Positions 11,526-23,123 of a stretch of 54,473 nucleotides of DNA are shown here, piece by piece; position 1 is the stretch's first letter, and each line of letters begins with the position of its first letter. The DNA lies in assembly GCA_022925895.1 (NCBI GenBank), contig JAKSYS010000416.1, positions 1 to 54,473 of the forward strand, in the 5' to 3' direction. This DNA is from Fragilaria crotonensis (taxonomy: Eukaryota > Bacillariophyta > Fragilariophyceae > Fragilariales > Fragilariaceae). The position numbers and the translations under genes were made by a program. The notes below the pieces were generated by a model, which was not told where the DNA came from, searched no databases, and worked only from the letters and a program-made list of their open reading frames with translations.

Positions 11526-14500
11526 ACAAATCTACCATCATGGTCCACATCTTCAGGACTCCTACGCCCAAAGCTGGACGATCCGTCACGTTCGCTTCCT
11601 CTCCGTCAAGTCCGACGGCAGACTTCTAGGTCCTACTAACCTTAAGTCTACCGTCGGCCAGTACTCGCGTACCGATCACACGAATACTGTCATGGTTGCT
11701 CGCCTCGTACCACCGGTCAAGGCTCTACCGTCGAGGAAAATACTCGACCAATGTCTCCGATCATTGGTCAAATCTACCCTACGGCCGTTAAGAACCTACG
11801 CTTAACTGCTATTAATTTCCCTCGCCTTTTGGATTCGCCAGCAACGGTTTAAACTCACCCTTGAAGGCAACAGAACTTTTTAAGTCCACCATGCAGAACT
11901 TACCTCCGCCCTCCCTTGCCCCTCGCGCCTCTAGGTCCGCCTCCAAAGGCGCTAACCCTGACGCGTTCGACGCTAACGTCGACTACCCCGCCGAACTCGG
12001 CGCATCTCCTGTCCCTCCTGACACGCCCTCTACAAAGGTGCCCTAGCCTATGGATCTCCGAAGAAATCCAAGCTCCCCTCCCGTGTCCGTCACATCCCTT
12101 CTCCAACCACTACCCCTGATGACGATCAGGATCTCCCAAACAACAAGAAGAAGAGGCGCACCTCTGAGAAAGGTCCCGCCTATTTTGACGTCTGCAAGTT
12201 AACCTCCGACGACATCGATGATATTATTGAAGAGGATCGCAACCTCCACCCCGACAAGCGCAAGCAGCAGGCTTTTGCAGCTCCACCACAGCAGGACACT
12301 AAAGTTAGCCACAGGGCTACTTCTACCACCAAGAAGGCTGCAAAGATGCAGACCACTACAACCACAACTACCATGGACAACTCCTACAACAAAATGGGCG
12401 AAACTACAAACAAAAACGGTCCAACTACCTTACCTGCATCTACCAATGTTATGAGCAATAACATTGGACCTACTGATGTTATTACTACAGAGGAGCACAC
12501 TACTACTGCCGCCAAGCGCCGCACTAACCCCAACAAACACAACGTATCGATCTCACCGATGATACGAACGACTTGAAAACGCCCCAGAAAGCTCCAAATT
12601 CGCCTCCCACGCTCACCTACAAGTCCAGAGCCAACACTCCAAGCATTCCAACCGCAAAAGTTACCACCTTGACCAACTTTGCCCAACCTGCTCACAATCC
12701 AATTTTCAAGCTCCGGGTGCATGAATCCATCTGGTTTCTCCACCCTTCAGAAGACCTGCAAAGATCTCCATGACTGTCTCTTTGCTCATCTTTTAACCTT
12801 CCTTCCATCCTTCACCATCAAAGTATCAGCCTCCCTCAACCAGAAAGCAACAACAGTGCCAGGAGAATCCAAAGAACCTCCCACACTCATCCACCCCAGT
12901 CATCCTGGCCTGGAGTCAGAAATCGCCACTTTACCCACAGAATTGCTTCCTTCGGTTATACTCCAACCCTCACTGAGTTTACTGGCTTTCTACAGCATCA
13001 TGAGGACCTTGAAGACTTGTCATAATTGCCATCAAGATGACTGGAGATGAACAGTTGATGCCCATTCTTGATTTGCTCATCCTCGTTCGCAGCGTAATCG
13101 GGCAACGAAACTCACACTCCGTGCCGCCAGCACACCGTATGGTCGACATCCTGGCCAAATTTGAGCGAATTCCGACAGATGGTTCTCGAGAAATGACTGT
13201 TCAAAATTTTCCTCGCCCCGCGTGTTGGTGGACGTCGACAACTCTGCAGCCTCGCGAACGCAAACTATGGCGTGTCATGACCGCAGTGCGAACTCGGGAC
13301 TCGTAATTTTGTGCGAAACTCCGGATTCCGTCCAAACTCCCTTCGCGTCAGCGCCACAGTCCCCCGACAACCGCCGTATTTACAGTCCGTGTTATCCCGA
13401 GACACCGTCCCCGCGTCCCAACTTCAACGGCCATTCTTCCGACGACGCATCCACTCGACCATTTTCCCAGCGCGCTTCGCCTACCGATGACTCGTTTGAT
13501 ATCGACCCTTTTGTCCACTTTGCCCCACGCGGCCCCCTAACTGCTGAAGAAAAGGCCTTGGAATCGTACTGTGGTGATGATGATACTGTGAACGATTTTA
13601 CTGTCGTGGACGGTGCCGCCACCCACTCCAGTCCACCCCAGTGTGCCTACAGAGCCCACAATCCCACTGATCCCAGCCTTTCCTCCACTTCCTTGAGTGT
13701 CCAGCATCCTGTTCCTATCAAATTGGAAGATTTACCCCTCTTCCCTGACTCTGATTGTGCTGATGTTGGTGAAAATTATTACTCCCCCAGTGATAATTCA
13801 CCAACTAAGCCATCTGTTAACTTTTACCCTGCTTCTGACCCTGTTCCTGACCCTGAAGTCTTACCAGAAGTTGAAATCATGCCAGAACCCATGATCATTG
13901 AAAGCATTGAAGAGGAATTTGTGGAAGAAACAGCAACTACCAATTTTGGAGGCATTTAATAGCTACCCAAAGCAGCAACTCAACAACCAGTCCGGATGCT
14001 ACCCCACTTTTTCTGAACCACCCCTAAGGCATTTGAATCCTCTTGCCCCAGTTCACCACCGCCCTTATGCAATGTTCCAGGACCCAGCTCACCATCCATC
14101 GCGGCCTTGATGTTCTCAGAAGCTACGCTGGGCGACCCACTGAACGGTACCATCCATCTACGCGACCTACCGCTTTGCATCGAATCAGCACCACTATCGC
14201 AGCTTTCTGTCTCAACTTTCTCGCCGCTCCACCGGAAGTTCATCACATTCGCGACATCACGTCATCCGACATGAAGCCTATATCGCGCCACATCACTCTC
14301 AGACACAGATGCCAAGTCTAACTCCCCTCTGTATTCCCGCGACGACAAGTTCTACCTACTCGGCATGATTCACACTCTGAACCGTGCTACCAACTTGCTA
14401 ACCCAGCATTTCACCGACGAACAACGCTCCCTTTTGACCTTTGGCATCCCGGATAAGTACTACGACATCACCCGCGACTTCTACGAAAACCCTCCCTACT

Positions 14501-14632
14501 GCCCGATGGAAACGACATGTGCTGTCGGACTCATCTACGCGCTCCGACTCTACTACATAACCCACCACCGCCACAGCACCTACCACCGACACGGTTTTCG
14601 CCAACACGACCTCTACCCAAAACATTTGTTCT
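11526..14632 (+). mobile_element. Truncated second copy of the Copia internal region
   Basis: This segment repeats 433 to about 3535 of the first copy with very high identity. Differences are mostly one-base insertions or deletions in mononucleotide runs, some substitutions, and a few frame-preserving codon changes. Identity ends sharply near 14632, inside the unknown upstream coding region, so no gag or pol is present. The longest open frame is 13222-13959 (acidic, Pro/Ser-rich), matching 2196-2840. There is no downstream LTR. Confidence 0.93.
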
Positions 14633-14814
14633 GTTATATTTCATCATTTCCTTGAATTTCTCATTCCATGTGTCATCCAAAAATGACATTGTGGAAACAG
14701 ACTACAGTCCTTTGAGTTGTCAGACTACAGTCCTTTGAGTTGTCGTTTGTTGTTTGATTGTGCTTTCATTCCTTTGTGAGCGCGCTGTGTGTCAATAATC
14801 AGAGTGAGATACTG

Positions 14815-15009
14815 CGCTGTACGAGATCCCACACGGTATGAGATCTCACACAGTACGAGATCCCATGCGGTACGAGATCCCACGCGGTGGTACGAGATCC
14901 CATACAGTACAAGAAACGGCGGTGATACGAGATCCCACGCGGTAGTACGCGAGCCCACAGTACAAGATCCCACACAGTAAAAGATCCAGCGGTACGAGAT
15001 CCCATCCCA
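14815..15009. repeat. Minisatellite with GTACGAGATCCCACGCG-like unit
   Basis: About ten imperfect copies of a 17-20-bp unit (GTACGAGATCCCA plus CGCG, CACAG or similar) run in tandem. Some units carry short extra blocks such as AAACGGCGGT. The array lies between the truncated retroelement and the MULE gene. No coding function is apparent. Confidence 0.85.
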
Positions 15010-15161
15010 GTACAATGTACTAAGCTTTTCTACTAGACATGTTTGTCCACAATGTATTTCTAGGTTGGGGCGTTTCATGTTGCTGGCATCAGCAGAAAGA
15101 AACAAGATCCCTAACCAGAAGGGAGGGTAGCTTAGAGTTCAATGAGTAACTGCTTCCTAAC

Positions 15162-15673
15162 TCAACCTTTACCACGTTTCTGCGGACTGAGAGATGGCCT
15201 CAGTCTTTTGTTCTTCCTTGACTTATCAACTTGAGGAAGACTTGCAAATTCATGTTGTGCTGTTGCAGCACTCTCCACACGATTCCTCTGCTGGATAAAG
15301 CTTGACAACAAGCTCTCCAGGCCCCTTCTCAATTCAAGTGCCATAGCACCGCTCCCTTGTGCATACGTACTAACTTGTGTATACAATGCCAAGTTGGAGG
15401 AGTATACACTTGTCCCCCCCAACCAATGCAATACTGCTATCACTCTTGCTTGTCTTTCCCAGAAGATGCCGAAATGAACACTTCCTGGGAGCAGCCAGCA
15501 GTCATCACTGATATGGAATCTTGGGAAAGGGCAAAAGTGTCCTGTTCATGAGTTCCTAGAGGAACATCATTAATTGGTTGCCCCCACTTTGAACCTGGTA
15601 ACAATGCAGAAGTACAGTTCTGGTTGTGGGCGCGTAGAAACGTGTCATGCAAGAGATTGTGATTGTTGTCCAC
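15162..15673 (-). other. Possible C-terminal tail exons of the MULE gene
   Basis: Two short open frames (15673-15440 and 15443-15162) follow the MULE stop on the same strand. The second ends in a basic stretch, SRKNKRLRPSLSPQKRGK, resembling a nuclear localisation signal. They may be spliced on to the transposase, or be 3' untranslated sequence. No splice pair could be settled. Confidence 0.35.
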
Positions 15674-18287
15674 TGTGGGCCCCTCCCAAAGCAGAACTCA
15701 GAAGCCACAGTTCATCAATCTTCTCCCTACTTGAATAGGGACCACGTCGTTCTCCATCTCTTGCGCGGTCATAAAGGAAAGTCAACATGTCATGTTTGCC
15801 ATGATAATAAAGATAATCCTTTCTCCACCTAGCCGATGCATGATATGCCGACAGTGTGCCAGAATCAAAGGAATGGCCATGGGGAGAAATGATGGAAAAA
15901 ATGTGACGACATGTAATCCCAAATCGACTGAAGTAACCACAACTGCACTCAAGATTGATGGCATTACGTAACACCATATTCTCTTCAGTTGATGACGCAT
16001 ACATGTGCTCCACCAGTCGAACCTCACGAACCCGAGAAAACTGAGGAGTGACTTTGTCAAACTTCGTAGAGGCAGAATTGGCATCACATTCCTCCACGCC
16101 AGGTGAGGAATATCTCCTCTTGAGGAGGAAGGCGTCCGTAGAAATTCGTGTCACCAAGTAACAGAGGCGTGCATTGTATTGATGTGCAAGCAGTTTGGAC
16201 CCATATTCAGTTAGTACGTCACCAACAATTTGTGGACGCATACTTTTGTAGTCAAGCGCAGAAGCTGCATCAACCTCCCTCCGGCTCATCTGGCGTGATA
16301 AAATGGTAGAGAGAGCAACACAGGATCGATCTATACCATGGAACGGACGAGGACCCAAAGGATGTCTCTTGATTGTGCTTGACTCACTTTCCACATTCGA
16401 GGTGGTCCTCATGTTGAAGCAGCGGACATGCAATTTATTGGAAAATGAAATGCTCATCTTCCTTGGCGCAATGGACGTCATCACAAAATTAGTCAAGGCC
16501 TCTGCCATCACATTCCCCATGGCAGAAGGGTCAACAACCTCAGCACTTCCAAGGAAGATGTACAAAAGCTTCAATGAGATGTCAAACTCATCAGATGTTT
16601 CGGGATAGTCGGACAAAGAGTACATCCATTGCTGAACAGCTTCAAATTGTGCCTTACCCAAGGCACTGAGTCTGCCATCACTCAGGTGCGAATGTTTGAG
16701 GCCTCGATTTATCAAATGCCACATGCACAGCATATGCTTACTGTTCCGCCACGGACTACCACGGTCGCCAATAAGATCCACAAGGGGGGAATACATCTGA
16801 GGATCGCCATCAGTCAAAATAATTTGATTCCGCTCAACAGAGGTACTTCCATGGAGTTGCACAAATGCATCACGGAAGCACCAATCAAAAATCCAGCGGC
16901 ATTGTGATGGTAGAAATGCCTGGAACACACGGACAATTCGGTTCTCAGAAGTCTTCGCTGTCATGACAAGCAAGGGCCGTTTCTCAGCATTGGTTCCCAT
17001 GGTAACATCGGCACACAGTGTTTCCGGAAACATACCAAAGATTCGCTGCTGCTGTTTTGATGCCCAAGCTGCACCAAGGAGCAGCTTTGTATTCCCACTA
17101 AGACCAAGTGCTTTTCTCACCGATTCAGCATAGGAAAGAGTTGAAGCATCAGTCTCACGTGAGCAATAATGATTGTGCTCAGAACTGGATCCCCTGTTCC
17201 TCCCAGTCCTGATTATAGTGAGAAGCCGGGTGGCTGTATTGTCGTGTACAAGAAGAATGTAATCAAGGCTTTCCTCATTGCGCAAGTAGTGCACAAGTCT
17301 TTCAGCTGGTGATTGACCTAAGTCCACTGCAGTACCGCCACCAGGACCGACCTGATTTCCTCGTGTGCCAGCACACCTCCTCAGCTGGTCAGAGGAAGAG
17401 AGATGCCAGTTCGCTCCACAATCAGAGCCTGCACAATTGCAGGCTCTGAATTCAGTGAAATGCATTGCCTAGATAACTCAAGTTCCAATTGCGGCACAGT
17501 GTGATACGACAATCGGACATCAGCAGGTTCCTTTTTTGGTGACCTTCATGGGATTTACACCCTGTCCCATCCGCACAAAAGTACCAGCGTCCAGCAACGT
17601 TGTTGTTAAGGCCATCATTTGGTTCCCAATATAGTGAGAATGCAAATGGACATATTGACTCCTTGTTTGCTGCTGAGGGCGAATGCGTTTTGACGAACGA
17701 CCGGAAGACTTGTACTGGTTGATGTTGTTGTCGTTGTTGTTGTCGTTATTATCATTGTCATTGTCGTTGTCATCAATCTTGTTCCTCAAAAGATCCTTCT
17801 TGTCGTCATGAGCTCGAGAGTGCTGACAAAAGAATCGCAGTTTATTCGATGCCTTCTCCCAACCTTTGGATGCCACTTTGAAACCTGCCTGGGCACATGC
17901 CACTGCAATAAATGGGATCACATGCTCTTTTCGGGATGAGGGACTGTTGGAATTAAAGCGACGAGGCAGATATTGACGAAGGTGCTTGCAATTGTCATCC
18001 CGGTTGCTACGCATTCCAGTCCCAATGAAGTCAGCAAGATTAACAGTCCTGATGGACTCATCACCGTCGCCAACTTGAACTTCACTGTCACCAACCTGAA
18101 CTTCACTGTCACCAACCTGAACTTCATCCTCACCAACAACCTGAACTTTGTCCTCACCAACAACCTGAACTTCGTCCTCACAAACCTGCCCTTCAACAAG
18201 CTGAACTTCTATAGGAAGAAATTCAGTGACCCATTGTTTATTCACCTCAACAAGAGCAGTAATGCGACTGAGGACAAATGGATCCAT
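15645..18287 (-). CDS. MULE-type transposase with SWIM zinc finger
   Basis: Two exons are proposed: 18287-17559 and 17468-15645, with a 90-nt intron (17558-17469) that begins GTAAAT, ends CTAG and keeps the frame. Without splicing, three stops in the same frame separate the halves. Exon 1 (243 codons) holds acidic VGEDEVQV repeats, a DND-rich tract and a Cys/His/basic segment that may bind DNA. Exon 2 carries the MULE transposase core: Asp in CADVTMGTN, Asp in LTDGDPQM, then the conserved CMWHLINRG. A SWIM zinc finger, CSCGYFSRFGITCRH (CxCx9CxH), follows near its C-terminus. Relatives are transposases of MuDR/FAR1 type. It is uninterrupted apart from the intron, so it could be active or domesticated. 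Terminal inverted repeats were not found. Confidence 0.85.
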
Positions 18288-18289
18288 TA

Positions 18290-18999
18290 GTAGTGAAGTA
18301 GCTCGTGTGCCCCTCCTTCACACTGGTTGCCCCGCAGTCGATCAATTGTTGTTGTGTGCTGTGTTGATCGTGATGTGTTGTTGTGTGTGCGTTGTGTTGC
18401 TTAGTTTGTTTGTTCTCAGTTTTGTGATGAGAGAACCCGCGCCAAAAAACAAATGACAACAAGAGCAGAGGATGATAGATCCAAGTCACAAAACTTTTTT
18501 GAATATCACATCATGCAAGATTCCATTGAGGCAGTTGTAACACATGTATTAAATAACGTCTCACAACCGTAAGTCAAATAGTCAAAAAAATGAAACGGTA
18601 AAAAAACGGCAATTGTATGACATAGACCATATAGTACTTTAATAGTATTTAATTGTACAGTGTAAAATTAATTAGCTGGCTTGATGCGCTCGAAATGGGG
18701 ACACAGACGGGCTCTCAAAGTGGCCTGGTCATATGTCATATCATATACTGTACCATGTACGCACTCCATGTACCATAGAGGCTGTACAGTAACCATACAC
18801 CCTGTACAGTTGACTTGTACTCATAACCTCAACCCCTCAACTTAAGTGCTGGTTCAAGTGTACTAGTACTGGAGTACGAGCATTCCTATTACTTGTACTT
18901 GTACCACGTGTTTGCGTGTATCCTTTCTTGACATCATTGACATCGAGGGTCAACTTTTGCACACTCTACTGCGCCAATAGCATAAGGACTACATCGACC
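18290..18999. other. Intergenic region rich in GTAC
   Basis: This is the space between the divergent MULE and AKR genes. 18720-18910 contains many GTAC tetramers on a background of TGTAC and AGTAC. An upstream in-frame ATG at 18916 precedes the chosen AKR start. No RNA gene or repeat family was recognised. Confidence 0.6.
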
Positions 19000-20094
19000 A
19001 TGAGAAATCTGCTACCAGTGCTTCTTCTGCCCCTCGTCTCACAGGCGTTTGCCCCGCCGAGGCGACACACTTTCTCGTCAAGAACCCATTTGGAGGCCAA
19101 GAAAAAGCCCTTCGCCCCTGATTATTTCGACGTGTACGACGACGAGAATGACTTACACATTCCAAATCGATTGGCCTTTACGACCGCTAAATGGCAAGAT
19201 ATAGACGACGCTCAAGAAGCCTTCAACATGCTAGTGGAAGCCGGCATTTCTTTCGTATCCTGCATTCCAGGTAAGGAAAAAATGTTAGGTCGATTAATTC
19301 GAGAACAGGATCTCGCCGTCACAGTTGCCGCGTCCTACAACGCTAGATTCAAATTCGGCGGTGAATCGTCGGTCGTATCTGCCATGGAATCGATCGTTAA
19401 CGCCATGGACGTCAATCAAGTCGACATTTTGCAAGTTCGCCCCTCAAAATTGTCCACAATTGGTCTCGGTGCCCTTGCCGAGGGCATCCGATCCAGCGTG
19501 GACGAAGGCTACTGTTCGTCAGGGGGTGCTATTGACATTACCAACAAAGGGGCCTTGAAATCCCTGTGTCGCAAGCTGGAACAGCGTGATGAGGCTCTGC
19601 TCACAAATCAATTCGAGTTTAGTTTGGTCAATCGCAAACACGAGAGTATGATCGACTCGTGCAAGGAGTTGGGTGTCATCCCCCTGATTCGATACCCGCT
19701 AGGCAAGGACTTGCTGGCGTCTGGAAAATGGACGTCGGAAGAACCAAACGGTACCGACAATGCAGGTCCTCGTTTCTCTTACAAGATTCTCGAAAAATGG
19801 GAGCCACTCCACTCCATGATGTACCGCATCATGGATAAGGCACAAAGTCGGGCAGGAAAGCAGTCACGAGAACTCAAGGACTATCGGGCACGTCGATACG
19901 ACGATAAGAAAAAGGCGCCGTCAGTGACCCCAGCACAGATTGCAATTCATTACGTGATTGCCAAGGGCGGCGTTCCCTTAGTAGACGTTTATAATGAAGA
20001 AACTGCAGATGAACTCATGGGGTGTTTGGGGTGGCGATTAACTGATGAAGAAGTCCGAATGTTGGATCAAGCAGCAGAACTAAGTTCCATGTAA
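19000..20094 (+). CDS. Plastid-targeted aldo/keto-reductase-fold protein, probably inactive
   Basis: This is a single exon of 364 codons. The start at 19000 is chosen over the in-frame ATG at 18916 because it places a hydrophobic signal peptide (RNLLPVLLLPL) directly before VSQAFAPPRR, the diatom plastid-import motif. The rest follows the aldo/keto reductase barrel: VEAGISFV, then LGRLI, VDILQVRP, NQFEFSLVNR, IRYPLGKDLLASG, and the C-terminal TPAQIAIHYVIAKGGVPLV with LGWRLTDEEVRMLD. The normal tetrad is Asp-Tyr-Lys-His. Here the DTAxxYG site reads SCIPGKEK, the Lys strand reads VTVAAS, and the His of QxHxP reads QVRP, so all four residues appear replaced. The nucleotide-binding part at the C-terminus looks kept. 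It is convergent with the transporter gene 156 bp away. Confidence 0.85.
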   Translation: MRNLLPVLLLPLVSQAFAPPRRHTFSSRTHLEAKKKPFAPDYFDVYDDENDLHIPNRLAFTTAKWQDIDDAQEAFNMLVEAGISFVSCIPGKEKMLGRLIREQDLAVTVAASYNARFKFGGESSVVSAMESIVNAMDVNQVDILQVRPSKLSTIGLGALAEGIRSSVDEGYCSSGGAIDITNKGALKSLCRKLEQRDEALLTNQFEFSLVNRKHESMIDSCKELGVIPLIRYPLGKDLLASGKWTSEEPNGTDNAGPRFSYKILEKWEPLHSMMYRIMDKAQSRAGKQSRELKDYRARRYDDKKKAPSVTPAQIAIHYVIAKGGVPLVDVYNEETADELMGCLGWRLTDEEVRMLDQAAELSSM

Positions 20095-20250
20095 TCGATT
20101 CTTCTACGGCAAAATTCAGTTTTCGACAATCGAAGCAAGACTTCCTGAAAGATCTGCGATCAATCTGTAGTTGTCGTTACCACACTACGGCACTAGGCTT
20201 TTAATGCGGACAACAAGAAAGTTCTGTAATCAAATAAGTAGATGTCATAA

Positions 20251-21756
20251 CTATACTACATACGGATTCTGAGGTGGTGCGACAAATGGTGGCGCTACCA
20301 GCTCCATGACATCGCTCGCCGTCGCATTAACGCCGCCAGTCGACGGTACGACTTTGCGGTGCTTCTTGGGGCGTTTGTTCTTGGCTAACGACTTGGCAAT
20401 GAGCGAAACAATAAAAAGCACAATTCCCACAACGTGTTCCACTGTGCATACATTGTCAAACAGAGCAAAGCTGAGAAACAGCGTCGTCGCTTTACGAGCC
20501 GTCGATGTAATCGACATGGTGAGGGCACCAAAGTGCTTCGTGATGGCTGCCGAACAGCTTGATCCAAAAAAGCCCATTGTTGAAAACAGTGTAATGACAG
20601 TCCATTTTCCTAGGACAGACCATGTTCTCTCATGCAGCGGCAGATCCATTTCAGCGTACGTTCCGGGAACCATCAAAAACGAAAAACCCGCGACCAAATC
20701 TCCTTGAGCTGCAGCTGCGACTGTAATGGCAACGAGGGCAATGGTGTACATGCGGAAGATAAACTCGTCTTGTCCGACTCCAAAGTCCGTCATGATGGTT
20801 TCGCTCATATTCGAAATGGCACCATCGCACAAAAGAGAAACGACCAACATGGTGATCCCAAGAGAATGAAAGACGGCGCTTGAATTAGCATCAGCATGCA
20901 TAAAAATTGCCAGGCCCGCCACCATCATGACCACGACAAGGTAATCCCAAAGTCGATACTTTTTCCGAGCAATCAGGACGCCAAAGAGCATTGTGAAGAC
21001 AACGCGGGATGACTTCATGAGAGTCTTGGCGGGATAATTAATGTATTGCATCGCCATATTGGTCATGGCCAGATCAACTGCTCGCAGCAGAGACAGGCTG
21101 AGATACATGAAAAACGGAACCGCAAGCGCAACCTTGGACGGCTGCGATCCAAACGGAAGCGCCAGGAGCTGCTTCTGTTGTTTTTCGTAAACGTAGGTTC
21201 GAAGAACATAAGACCACAAAGTGTAACCCGTGAACTGAGCCACTGCCAGAAAGAGACCGAGCTGTCGATCGCAAATATGTACGGAAATGAGTTCTTGCAA
21301 GTATCCGTACAAAAGACTAAATCCAAAGACCCCTGTTGCACACGCTACAAACTGCGTCCGTCGGGGCAAATGTGATATATCAATGCCCAACACTAGGACA
21401 GGTTCAATGTCTTCAAATAGATCTTCGGCAGTGCGAGGCGGCAGTTTGGGATTGAAACCAGCCGCGGCATCAGGTCCATTTACGAATCTGTTCCTCTTCA
21501 TGTTAACCAGGAAGCGAGTTCGAATGGTTTCCAGTATTTGCGGCAGTGGCAACAAGGGCTGCTCTTCGTAGACTAGTTTCTCAGTTTCGTTTTGGAGTTG
21601 CTGTTGCCGTTGCCGGACAGGCGATTCGGCGTTGGGTTGTGCTGGATCAAAGAGAAGGCGAACAATGTTAATCATGGTATTTGGATGAGTGCAAGAGGCG
21701 AATAATTGAATTAAATGATCGCTTTTGGATCCTCGCAAAGTGAAACACTCGCACAT
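20251..21756 (-). CDS. UAA/SLC35B-family transporter (nucleotide sugar or PAPS)
   Basis: An intact frame of 501 codons. After a hydrophilic N-terminal part of about 125 residues come 8-10 hydrophobic segments. Signature stretches are FSLLYGYLQELI, INYPAKTLMKSSRVV, and FGVLIARKKYRLWDY, which are typical of the UAA family (SLC35B; PAPS transporters read NYPTK...KSS). A late segment, AITKHFGALTMSITSTARK, and a basic C-terminal tail (SLAKNKRPKKHRK) fit Golgi or ER members. Family membership is clear but the substrate is not; PAPS or UDP-sugars are the main candidates. A second Met at residue 28 (MINIVRLLF) is an alternative start. Confidence 0.88.
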   Translation of the reverse strand: MCECFTLRGSKSDHLIQLFASCTHPNTMINIVRLLFDPAQPNAESPVRQRQQQLQNETEKLVYEEQPLLPLPQILETIRTRFLVNMKRNRFVNGPDAAAGFNPKLPPRTAEDLFEDIEPVLVLGIDISHLPRRTQFVACATGVFGFSLLYGYLQELISVHICDRQLGLFLAVAQFTGYTLWSYVLRTYVYEKQQKQLLALPFGSQPSKVALAVPFFMYLSLSLLRAVDLAMTNMAMQYINYPAKTLMKSSRVVFTMLFGVLIARKKYRLWDYLVVVMMVAGLAIFMHADANSSAVFHSLGITMLVVSLLCDGAISNMSETIMTDFGVGQDEFIFRMYTIALVAITVAAAAQGDLVAGFSFLMVPGTYAEMDLPLHERTWSVLGKWTVITLFSTMGFFGSSCSAAITKHFGALTMSITSTARKATTLFLSFALFDNVCTVEHVVGIVLFIVSLIAKSLAKNKRPKKHRKVVPSTGGVNATASDVMELVAPPFVAPPQNPYVV

Positions 21757-23123
21757 TGTGCACGCAAATCAGCATTGCAGAGACAGCAAAAGCTGCATCT
21801 CGCTGTTCGAGTGACGACACAACGGACATGAGGCTGATCTTGACAGACTCAACAGCTTGCCTCCGATTTCCTCCTTGTGCCAAAACAAAAGGATCCCTAC
21901 CTGTACTCGACTGAATACACATATACTACTAGCTAGTAGTATTTGTTTCTGTTCCAAACGTGGACGATAGGTTTCGCCCGCTTACCTATTATGTATTCCG
22001 TTTCAGTTTCCTTCGTCTCCCCACAATCTGTCGTGAGGAGCAATGCCTTTATTAGTGTGTAGTCCCGTGGCCATAATGAATGTACTGAAGTGTGTATAAA
22101 AATAGACTGCAGCATACGATGCAAATTTTGCTCCGCTTTAAAATTTAACGGCAAAATGCGTCACCGTCACGCGTTTTTCTTAGTTCGCCCGTCGTTGCAT
22201 TCTTGTTGTTGTACAATGTACCAGAGTACATGGTACTCGTGCTACGTGGTACAGTACGGACAACTGGAGTATATAGAACTTGTACCACGTGTGACGCACC
22301 ACACGACCACAGGAATACTATGACATACGGAGTACTCCGTACAAGCCAATATCGAAGACTTCCAGTCGCATGTCGCCCAGTGCGAATGGAAGAAAACCCT
22401 TCCCCGTGAACCAGTGCTCTTGACGGACGTCCGGGAGCTATGACATACGAGGCGAACCTCGCCAACTTGGATCGTGTGTCGTAAAGAGATCGTCACAGAT
22501 CTCATGTCATGTAGACTCGGTTTTCACCCGAGCACGAGTAATTGCGTGTGCTGGAGTAGGAACAAGCGATTCTTTCAATCACATCTATGATAGGAGTTGG
22601 GACTCAGAATACACGCTTTAAGATACCGAGAATGCACGCATTAAGATACCGGGGTACTCCTACAATGTTAGACCTTAGAACATACCTTCATCCAACAACG
22701 ACTGGAGCAGGCCATGCCTTATTATAACTTATAACCAGACGTATCCAGTCATATCCAGTCGTATCATAGTTGAGCCTACACCTACTTGGACATGCACTAC
22801 ATGTACCATATTGCACATGTTCTTTTGGTAAACCAGGTAGTTGTGCAGCCATTCTCGTCTGTTTTTAAGTACATAGTAGTACTCCACACAACGAGACCGA
22901 CGTAACAGATGCAACATAATGTCGTTTTAACGCACAGGAAGAACCTGATTTTGTTACTGCTCGTACAATAGTGGAGAGAACTCCGATACTATGCTTGTTA
23001 CAGATCTAGATGAAATCCTAGCTCTAAACGCCCATCATTTGAATGGGTCTCAACCTAGCATAACAATGTCTGGTCGAATTCGCCGCCAAACCGCTTCCTC
23101 CCGACATACGAAATCAAAATTGA
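21757..23123. other. Intergenic region, no gene seen
   Basis: About 1.4 kb between the transporter start and the 3' end of the first beta-propeller gene. 22200-22345 has clustered GTAC and GGTAC words, and 22735-22770 has short direct repeats of a CATATCCAGTCGTATC-like unit. No conserved ORF, tRNA or transposon end was recognised. Confidence 0.5.

Noticed and set aside
14815-15009. CRISPR array
   Set aside because: Units are 17-20 bp, directly abutting and imperfect with no unique spacers; the sequence is eukaryotic, so this is a minisatellite.
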